Assembly: GCA_033032865.1 (NCBI GenBank)
Contig: JAWHQI010000001.1
Coordinates: 2,874,001 to 2,938,000, forward strand
Length of the DNA stretch: 64,000 nucleotides
Reading direction: 5' to 3'
DNA from: Dactylorhiza incarnata
Lineage: Eukaryota; Streptophyta; Magnoliopsida; Asparagales; Orchidaceae
Under the pieces are notes generated by a model, which was not told the origin of the DNA, made no database searches, and worked only from the letters and a program-made list of their open reading frames with translations. Positions 56,811-64,000 of the stretch are shown piece after piece. Position numbers and translations under genes: made by a program. Each line of letters opens with the position of its first letter. Position 1 is the first letter of the stretch.

Positions 56811-56817
56811 TATAAAA
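56811..56817 (+). promoter_or_regulatory. TATA box of the DIR1-like gene
   Basis: TATAAAA, 73 bases before the ATG, with a CT-rich leader between. Transcription would start about 30 bases downstream, near 56842. The upstream DNA (56700-56800) is pyrimidine-rich and bears GCCAGCCAGCCAGCC. Confidence 0.75.
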
Positions 56818-56883
56818 CCCCAAAGAAACTGCATTCCTCCATCAACATCCATCTCTCCGCCTCTCTTTCGACAGCCCAAAGTC

Positions 56884-57186
56884 ATGAACTTTCATATGCC
56901 CGCCGTCACCATCCATGCGCTGGCCGCGCTACTGCTCGTCACGTCGGCAATGGCTGCCGGAATCTGCAACATGACCACTGATGGCTTCAACGAATGCCGC
57001 CCGGCGGTCACCGGACCCAGCCCGATCGATCCCAGCGCGGCGTGCTGCTCGGCGCTGGAAGCTGCCGACCTGCCCTGCCTTTGCTCCTACCGCAGTTCGC
57101 CGTTGCTTCCGTCAATTGGTATCAACCCAGACCTCGCACTGCAGCTCCCGCGCGCGTGCAACCTCTCCCCACCGGCCAACTGCTAG
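56884..57186 (+). CDS. DIR1-like non-specific lipid-transfer protein
   Basis: An intact single-exon 100-residue secreted protein. A hydrophobic signal peptide covers about residues 1-25 (cleavage near SAMAA-G). The mature part holds the eight-cysteine motif: C28, C38, C54-C55, C65-x-C67, C92, C100, spacing C-x9-C-x15-CC-x9-CxC-x24-C-x7-C. That spacing, the PxxPSAACCSAL block and the CLCSYRSSPLLPSIGINPDLA stretch fit the DIR1 / DIR1-like group, whose members bind two lipids and in Arabidopsis carry a long-distance signal in systemic acquired resistance. Four disulphides should form in the apoplast. The Pro-rich SH3-type motif of some DIR1 proteins is not evident; PSPIDPS comes closest. The gene is much more GC-rich than its flanks. 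It is the only convincing intact host gene here. A weak AATAAT near 57348 could be its polyadenylation signal. Confidence 0.93.
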   Translation: MNFHMPAVTIHALAALLLVTSAMAAGICNMTTDGFNECRPAVTGPSPIDPSAACCSALEAADLPCLCSYRSSPLLPSIGINPDLALQLPRACNLSPPANC

Positions 57187-57535
57187 ATTTATATAGAACT
57201 ACTGCCGCCGGCAGCTCGCCGGAGTCTCCTTCGTCAACCTCTCCGTATTAATTTCTTATGCATGTTAACTATATATGTTCTAGTCATAACCATCTTGATC
57301 TTGATCTTTTCAATTTATATATGGAGTTCAAATGTTGTATCTTGTTAAATAATGGTAATGCGTACGGTCATATTAACCCATTCTAATCACCCGTATCAAA
57401 CCCAAACAAGACCGAGTCAAGTTTAATGAATAAATAGATTGCCTTAAAAACACTGTTTGGTGAAACATTGATCTTTATAATTTTACCCCTATTTTACTTC
57501 AACTTTTACAGTTGTATCTAGTATTTAAGAACTAA

Positions 57536-57757
57536 GGCTCTGTTTGGTATGGCGGTGGCGATCATGAATGCGGTGGTTATGAACTGTCGTTCGTGAACAC
57601 TCGATCTCACCTAAAGAACTTCAATCACTTTTATGTTCAAAACTAATTTTCTTTTCTTGGTGTCAGTCATAACCATTGTCTTGCCAAACATGCATTCTAT
57701 AACGGTGGCGTTTTTATCTAAACTCATCGGAGTAAAAACACCGCGCCAAACGGAGCC
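57536..57757. mobile_element. Harbinger/Tourist-type MITE, 222 bp
   Basis: Inverted ends GGCTCTGTTTGG...GCGGTG and CACCGCGCCAAACGGAGCC, flanked by TAA on both sides (57533-57535, 57758-57760). Terminal sequence and a 3-bp TAA duplication are typical of PIF/Harbinger-derived MITEs. No coding capacity. About 350 bases downstream of the DIR1-like gene. Confidence 0.85.
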
Positions 57758-57760
57758 TAA

Positions 57761-59557
57761 AGTATGCGAGGAACTTGATCTCAAACATTTATCATATATG
57801 AATTAGTTTAACAATTCACATGAAAAAATGAGATTCATCAGATATGTAGCAAGAAGTTTCCACAACTCTGTAACGAACTCAAGAAGTACAAGTATATTAC
57901 TCTTTCACTTTCAAAATCTAGCAACAACGTCTGATATTCGTAGACCTTTTAAGACTAAACCCCCTAAAGGTCAGCCTTGCAACACCTAGGCTCCATGCTT
58001 ACACCAACATGAAAATTCTTTTTGAGATCCATTCTGGTTGGATGTTCTCAAGCTACATTTTCTATAGTTTTTCACAAATTCAACATCATCGTTTGGCTAC
58101 ATTTTGTTATCGTATCCCACCTACCAGATCTTTTATGTGGAACGATAAAATTTTCATTCTCAAGATTTTTTTTCTGCGATGGATTGTATTATTATGTTTA
58201 AATTACAACCTTCTAAAGAATGAAATTGAGAGATTCATAGATGAAATGTTAACATTGAGTTTTATATGAACAAATAACTCAAATTTTTGTTTTTAGTGCT
58301 ATTAATATATATGCTTTGTTTCATAGACTCATCATTGATGTGCTACATTGATGTATGATATTTCCATAGATAAAGATGTGAGGACATGACAATCATAAAT
58401 TTGCTTTTTGCACTTGCCTCAACCTACACAAACTTTGGATCCTACCTTCAACACAATAGTTATCTTTCAAGTTTTGATAAAAGAGTGGTTTCCAACAATT
58501 TTTACAAAAAACTATGTCATTCTTTTGTTAATGATATATCACTATATACTATCACACTCTAGATGATCATATTGAACACATGCATATTTAACTTTGAGCT
58601 TTCATCAATTATTTCTTTAAAAATAAGTAACATTTTGTATTGTCTTCGATTGAGTGCTTAGAACACATTATAAGCGAATATGAGGTTAATCCATCCCTAA
58701 TAAAAGAAAAGTGATTAATGAGATGTGTGGTGATTCCTAGGTTTAATAGGATATTATGGTAAATTTGTGAAGGATTATGCGTACATTCTTCTTCGACGTC
58801 ATTAGATTTACTTAATAATTTGATTCTTAGTGGGACGCGAGCCAACTGTTTTTATATTATGAAAAAAGAAGAACTCACATGGGCTCCAAATTGAGTACTT
58901 TCGGAATATTTAAAATTTGTTATTTTTCAAAGAAGAGCCTCTAATTTTTGGCACACGTTTAAAACCTTTAGGATGGCCTTTTAACTTTTGGAGGATCTGC
59001 ATAAATCGACATTAATATTATGAACATTGGACAAGCATGAAAATTGTTCAAATGTTCTATAACCATAACCATGGTGTAACAATCATAAAGTTAACCTCCA
59101 TAAACACGATTCAATCATGGAATTAAAAGGCGAGCATGCAACATCAAATTCATGAATGAAAGGCTTTGTAAACATTCGCGACTTTCTCTTAAAAGTAAAT
59201 AAACATTGGGAGGAAGCGGAGCTGCACTGCGATGGAGAACCTTCCTTCTCCCATAGTTTTGCTCTCATGGAGAACATTTTGGATGCAAAAAAGCAAGGAA
59301 TAAAATGATTGTAGAGTAGCAGCGACCAATCTGTTAGTAATTAAATTAAAATTAATTAGTATTATTAATATTTAATTCATAAAATGGTTTAAATGCTATT
59401 ATTAGAATTAACTTAATATATATTTTTAATTAAGTGGTCCGTTAAAGAGAAGTTATGAAAATAACTACCACTTGTAGTGGATGGCACGTACTTCTCTTAT
59501 AATTATTATTAATAGAGGTTATTGATCTCTTATTTAATACAAAAATCTAAAGAGTAA
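57761..59557. other. Intergenic AT-rich sequence
   Basis: No domain-bearing frame, RNA gene or terminal repeat recognised. Short frames (e.g. 58009-58269, 59083-59277) look random. Confidence 0.5.
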
Positions 59558-59687
59558 GGCTTCATTTGGGGGGACTTATTTTTACCGGTCAAGCGGTTAC
59601 GACCGCATGAATCTGACCTTAATTAAGGTCCGATTCATTCGGTCGTAACCACTTGACCGGTGAAAAAAAGTCCCCCCAAACGAAGCC
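59558..59687. mobile_element. Foldback Harbinger-type MITE, 130 bp
   Basis: Almost entirely palindromic: each arm of about 62-65 bases runs from GGCTTCATTTGGGGGGACTT through ACCGGTCAAG and GGTTACGACCG to CCTTAATTAAGG at the centre. TAA flanks on both sides (59555-59557, 59688-59690) mark a 3-bp target duplication. A transcript would fold into one long hairpin. Confidence 0.9.
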
Positions 59688-59927
59688 TAAGACTGATTTT
59701 TGTATTGGTATGTGGCAAAAGTTTTCTTCTCTCTAAAATACCCAAAATCAATCACATGGATCAATGTATGATCATTTTTCTCCTGCGTTAAGTGATTTTT
59801 AATTGTTTTTCTAGGCAATAAATTTATTTTCGTGATTTTCATTGCCGATTACACAAGGGAACTAATTGTTTTCTTCTCATCGTTATGTTGTTGTCGAAGA
59901 GATTTATTTACCTGCATAAAAAAAAAA

Positions 59928-60353
59928 GGTGATTGTTATCCGCACTACAGTTTTGGCTATCCGCACTCTTTTTGAATGGGTTATTACGCGTCTTTGGGAA
60001 ATACGTCTTGTGCTTGCATTTTTAGGAAAAATGTTAAACACAAAAGATGCAGATATCGTCGAGATTTACAACTTTCGTGTTGAACAATTTTCCTAAAAAT
60101 GCATGTATAAGGCGTATTTCTAAAAAATCACTATAGTTACACACATATTTCAATCAGGGCTACAATACATCTTGTGTGTGCATTTTTAGGAAAAGTGATC
60201 AACACGAAAGTTGTAGATCTTGATGAGATCTACAACTTTCGTGTTGATCACTTTTCCTAAAAATGCTTGTACAAGACGTATTTCCAAAAGGCGCATAGTA
60301 ACTCAGACAAAAAAGTGCGGATAACCAAAACTGTAGTGCGGATAACAATCACC
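59928..60353. mobile_element. Long-TIR element 1 (MITE-like), 426 bp
   Basis: Inverted ends of about 40 bases starting GGTGATTGTTATCCGCACTA and including CAGTTTTGG. The interior has two hairpins built on CATTTTTAGGAAAA and ACACGAAAGTTGTAGATC arms (about 60010-60115 and 60170-60290). No coding capacity. A clear target duplication is not visible because the left flank is poly-A. Confidence 0.75.
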
Positions 60354-60520
60354 AGAAAAAATTGTTGATGATCGTAACTTTTCTCTCCCATATAATGGCG
60401 TGAAAGTGTGTGTCTTGCATGCATGTGATTTTTCATTAAAGTTCTATTTTATTTTAATACATTGAATAGACAGGGTATAATTTTCCTCTAACTGCATTAA
60501 TTATCAGAAATCTGACTAAT

Positions 60521-60916
60521 AATGTTATAAGCACACCAGTTTTGGCTATTCGCACACCAATTTTTATGAGTTATTACGCGTCTTTTGAAAATACGTCTTA
60601 TACATGCATTTTTTGGGAAAATTGTTCAACATAAAAATTGTAGATCTCGTCGAGATCTACAACTTTCGTGTTGAACACTTTTCCTAAAAATGCACGCACA
60701 AGGCGTATTGTCGCCATGATCGTAACTATAGTGAATTTTTGAAAATACGTCTTGTACATGCATTTTTAGGAAACGTGTTGTAGATCTCGACGAGATCTAC
60801 AATTTTCGTGTTAACACTTTTCCTAAAAATGCTTGTACGGTGCCTATTTTCAAAAGACGTGTAATAACTCATAGAAATGTTGTGCGAATAGCCAAAACTG
60901 GTGTGCTTATAACATT
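60521..60916. mobile_element. Long-TIR element 2 (MITE-like), 396 bp
   Basis: Inverted ends AATGTTATAAGCACACCAGT... and their complement ending ...GTGCTTATAACATT. They share CAGTTTTGGCTAT with element 1. The interior has the same double hairpin theme centred on GATCTCGTCGAGATC (near 60650) and GATCTCGACGAGATC (near 60795). Same family as element 1, diverged. Confidence 0.78.
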
Positions 60917-60928
60917 GCCTTATAATAA

Positions 60929-61620
60929 AGGCAATGCTATAAGCATACTGATTATGGACATTGACCGCCAAATTATAATGACACATCAAAACATGTTATT
61001 TTCACACCGACGTGCTATTGACACACCAAAATTAAATTTTGATTTTTTTTATGATATTTCAAGAGACCCAACAGGCCAACATCACTGGGGATAACCATTT
61101 ATAAAACAAAAAATATTTTCATACCTCAAGGCTCAAGCCTTTTTCTATAATTATATAATATAACAACTGTAGCTATAATTTCAAGCTACTTCTTACTTAT
61201 CAATGCTTCCCTCAACTTCTCCACGCCCCCACCTCCCAAAATCTCTCTAAAATTTTGAAATCTGTACATAAAAGCTAGGATTACCTGATTCCAGTTCAAG
61301 CAGATTCATTTTGATTTGTTAGCGTGGTCAAGAGGTTGAAGAAAGAGGATCCTGCGAACGAGGACGTCGACATTGGCAAAGGGATGGCGTTGACTAATTA
61401 TTTGTCTGTAGAGATCGAGAAGGACGGCGACTATGCCAACAACTCAAGCAGTGATTCCACTTCAACCAACAGTATTTTGATTATCGGCCCGCCGGTGTCG
61501 CAAACGGGGAGACAGGCTCGGGGAGAGAAACGGTGTGTGCTTATAAGAGGGATTTTAATATTATTTTGAGTTTTTGTAGGCGTGCTATTAGTCATAATAT
61601 GTGTGCTTATAACATTGCTC
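60929..61620. mobile_element. Long-TIR element 3 with a gene-like insert
   Basis: Ends GCAATGCTATAAGCATACTG and the inverse of GCAATGTTATAAGCACACAT are related to element 2, which it directly abuts. Unlike elements 1 and 2 its centre is not a hairpin but a GC-richer, gene-like stretch (61200-61560). No clear target duplication was identified. Confidence 0.6.
61324..61569 (+). CDS. Gene fragment carried by long-TIR element 3
   Basis: An 81-codon frame (VKRLKKEDPANEDVDIGKGM, then LSVEIEKDGDYANNSSSDST). Upstream DNA looks like a plant leader and intron, with CTTCTCCACGCCCCCACC near 61216 and an acceptor-like TTTTGATTTGTTAG ending at 61322, so the coding sequence may start as an exon at 61323. 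Codon composition is more GC-rich than the flanks until about 61535; the last residues read into the TIR. I do not recognise the family. Best read as a captured piece of a host gene (Pack-MITE style), probably not functional. Confidence 0.4.
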   Translation: MVKRLKKEDPANEDVDIGKGMALTNYLSVEIEKDGDYANNSSSDSTSTNSILIIGPPVSQTGRQARGEKRCVLIRGILILF

Positions 61621-61930
61621 TAAAATAATGTTTAATGCTTATGAGGGCTTGAAATAAACAAAGTGTTGAAATTGCTTAAGTGTTCATCATTTAATAAATA
61701 AAAAACTCAAAGTTAATCGTATTAATTCACATACTCATATGCGATAATTTAGATCTATTGTTTTGATAAATAATAATTTAATATATTTGAATAAGATTTT
61801 ATTTAAAATGTATATGTATTTATAGTTAGCGTTTACATATATGTATATGTATTTATATATTTATTTAGAAACGTTTACGTAACGTTTATATATACACACA
61901 CAAACACACACACACGAGTGATAGGCACGG
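61621..61930. other. AT-rich spacer with (CA)n
   Basis: No gene seen. A short ACACACACAAACACACACACAC tract lies at about 61892-61914. Confidence 0.5.
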
Positions 61931-61949
61931 GCCTCCGGCCCTATGCAAG

Positions 61950-62075
61950 GCGACATTCGTCGTGCGGGGGACATTCGTCGTGGGAGCGACATTCATCGTG
62001 GGGGCGACATTCATCGTGGGGGCGACAATCAGTCCTGGGGGCGACATTTGTCCTGGGGGCGACATTCGTCCTGAT
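61950..62075. repeat. Minisatellite 1, GGGGGCGACATTCGTCGTG type (18-19 bp)
   Basis: Seven units of about 18-19 bp with core CGACATTCGTCGTG, later units changing to CGTCCTG. TATATAAG follows at 62138. Frames across it on both strands are low-complexity artefacts. Confidence 0.88.
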
Positions 62076-62309
62076 GACGAAGCTCGCGCCTTCTTTCAGC
62101 ACGTGCTTGTAGTTGGGCCCTCGTTGGCATCTACTCATATATAAGCACAAAAATACGATTGTGCATAAAGAAAAAGAAATGGCAACATTCAATGGATGTC
62201 TTTGGCAACAATCAAGAAAGAGAAACAGCCCTATAACAATAAAGCAGATTATATACACAGAAAAAGTTCTATAATGTACGTGACAGGCAAGGGGCGGAGC
62301 TGCCCCGAT

Positions 62310-62740
62310 CCAAGACGACATTTGTCGTGGGCGGCAATATTGGTCCTGCGGGGCGACATTGGTCGTGGGCGACGACATTGGTCGTGGGACACGACATTGG
62401 TCATGGATGATGACATTGGTCGTGTAGGGCGACATAGGTCGTGGGCGGCGACATTGATCGTGGGGGCAACATTGGTCGTGGGGGCGACATTGTTCGTAGT
62501 CCAACGAGATTGGTCATGGATGACGACATTGGTCGTGTAGGGCGACATAGGTCGTGGGCGACGACATTGGATGTGGGGGCAACATTGGTCGTTGGGGGCG
62601 ACATTGTTGGTACGGGGCCACATTGGTCATGGGCGGTGGCATTGGTCGCGGGCAGCAACATTGGTCGGGGGTGGGTGGGGGGGGGGGGGGGCATTGGTCG
62701 TGGGTGGCAACATTGGTTGTAAGGGGCAACATTGCTCAAA
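62310..62740. repeat. Minisatellite 2, GGGCGACATTGGTCGTGGG type (~19 bp)
   Basis: About 20 units with core CGACATTGGTCGTGG. A longer block (from GGTCATGGATGATGACATTG) is repeated about 120 bases apart, so short units are nested in a higher-order unit. A poly-G run lies at 62679-62690. TATAAAA follows at 62754-62760, 14 bases after the array. The His/Pro/Arg/Cys-rich frames over it are not genes. Sequence between the two arrays (62080-62310) has no recognised gene. Confidence 0.88.
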
Positions 62741-62753
62741 TATTAGTCATGCC

Positions 62754-62760
62754 TATAAAA
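62754..62760 (+). promoter_or_regulatory. TATA-like box directly after minisatellite 2
   Basis: TATAAAA, placed as in the LTR promoters of this window. No LTR ends were identified around it, so its role is uncertain. Confidence 0.35.
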
Positions 62761-62790
62761 AGATTCTTATAGATGCCTTGTACTAATTAC

Positions 62791-62877
62791 AAATATCAAC
62801 CACGCATATAAGAGTTGGTGTAAATATCAACCACACATATAAGAGTTGCTGTAAATATCAACCACGCATATAAGGTC
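62791..62877. repeat. 31-bp tandem repeat, three copies
   Basis: AAATATCAACCACGCATATA followed by an AGAGTTG-type tail, three copies with few differences; the last tail is diverged. Confidence 0.85.
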
Positions 62878-64000
62878 TAGGATTACAAACTGGATCATCA
62901 CAAAGACCTAGACGATAATTACATTGCCGAGGAAATTTAGACTTGCAAACTGGATCAAACGGCTATTAACTAATTCAATTAACATTTAGATAAGCTCAAA
63001 CACAACAATGGATTCAATTACTTGTGGAAAGTCAAGATGAAGGGCTGCTGGCCGGTGCAGATACAGAGGAATTTGCAAGATGGGTGAAGTCCAGCCAAGC
63101 GAACAACAATTAAAGCCATTCTTGATTACATAGAGTGGCTAGTTTAGCTATCAACCCTGCAAAAACATAATAGATGTTGGAAATGCATTAAAATATTCAA
63201 AGCAGATGTGAACACCTCAAAGATTAAAAAGTATAATCGTGCTTGCCCTTAAACTATGATTATACCTAAGCATAAGCCATTCAGAATTGGAAATTCTTGC
63301 TAGTATTATGGAACATAAATATATAGTGGAGAAAACATAAAATCCTGCTCGAAATTCTCCTGATCATCACAACTCCTGGAAGCCCATAACAGCTTTTAAA
63401 AAAATTCTTCATCCAACATTCCTAATAACAATTTTGTAGCTCCTATCTACCTATTATTGCCCTTTTATATGGTCTAAAAACCCTTAAAGCATCCACCTTG
63501 TTATGGATCTATTTTTCCGGGGAAAGAGGATTATAAGTCCAAGAATCCATCATCCAAAACAAAGTGTAGTATAAAATATAAAAGGTCGAAATCATTTAGC
63601 AATGCAAGGTAGAGATCTCAAACCGGTGCATTCAGGTGAATGCAATCAGTGAATGCATTGTTGAAGCCATAATTTGGATAGGTGGTGATCATAAATAAAT
63701 AAAAAATTCCAGCCAATAATTTGATCAACAACATGCAAGCATATGTAGATGTTCTGGTCTACTATCACTGACTATATATTGCTATACCTAGAATTTATCA
63801 AAACATAAAACCTTGAAAAACATCAAATTGTCATTGTGAAGATATACCTTGCTGATGGGTTGAGTGGAGAAGAGTAGATTCCAAAACTAAGGTTAAAAAC
63901 TCATTCTGAACTGCAGTGTGCAGATTTTTGCACTGCATTGCATACATCAAATGAATCGCAAAAATCTGTGAGGTTGTCAACAAATGAATCGCCATATATG
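62878..64000. other. No recognisable gene to the window end
   Basis: AT-rich; no frame over 60 codons, no RNA gene or terminal repeat recognised. A more exon-like patch (63030-63120, AAGATGAAGGGCTGCTGGCC) is too short to support. It could be intron or flank of a gene outside the window. Confidence 0.4.

Noticed and set aside
59919..60362. Nine-base target duplication for long-TIR element 1
   Set aside because: The left flank is poly-A and the right is A-rich with mismatches, so the resemblance is not informative.
61950..62740. CRISPR-like array
   Set aside because: Units are contiguous with no unique spacers of constant length, the context is plant nuclear DNA, and no cas gene is present.
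63030..63120. Possible exon near the window end
   Set aside because: Slightly GC-richer, but no frame over 60 codons and no splice pair that I could defend.

Overview
This is plant nuclear DNA, dominated by nested LTR retrotransposons. The evidence is tRNA-iMet and tRNA-Asp primer sites, Ty1/copia and Ty3/gypsy polyproteins, Harbinger-type MITEs, long AT-rich spacers and one typical plant lipid-transfer gene. That gene is GC-rich next to its AT-rich surroundings, which hints at a monocot, but I cannot name the species. Only one intact host protein gene is convincing: a DIR1-like lipid-transfer protein at 56884-57186. Almost everything from 1 to 56500 is mobile-element sequence, mostly decayed.

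Layout. 1-4400: LTR-type promoter fragments with minisatellites and gypsy LTR remnants. 4406-6392: a dispersed repeat with a second copy at 38667-40545. 6393-9933: element D, a minus-strand non-autonomous LTR element primed by tRNA-Asp. 9934-12059 plus 21013 to about 22150: copia B (minus), split inside its gag by element C (12060-21012). C has intact LTRs and a near-matching target duplication. It lacks pol but carries an antisense gene-like ORF with a probable intron. About 22170-25692: gypsy I (minus), with its LTR above 25693. 26842-38135: copia E (plus), almost full length. Its 3' LTR holds a 433-bp TRIM (32639-33071) and a non-autonomous copia G (33273-37786), each with a perfect 5-bp target duplication. 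38136-47594: degraded repeats and LTR sequence. 47658-56496: gypsy F (minus), split in its pol by copia A (47766-52867). 56500-64000: gene-containing DNA with the DIR1-like gene, two Harbinger-type MITEs, three related long-TIR elements (one with a gene-like insert) and two minisatellites.

Two themes go beyond routine annotation. First, most LTR promoters here, from unrelated families, carry an array of their own short CpG-containing motif, often with dyad symmetry. Examples are TTCGACGAA, TCGACGCA, TAGCGCCGGCGGTAGCG, CACGGGCGTGAC and GACCGCGCGGTC. In most cases a TATA box lies just downstream. Second, in copias A and B the same motif reappears inside the end of gag, folded into 23-nt units (8-bp stem, 7-nt loop). 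The stem changes in a compensatory way between the two families, matching each family's own LTR motif. Element C likewise has internal copies of its LTR motif, next to its antisense gene. This is the best candidate for an undescribed system.
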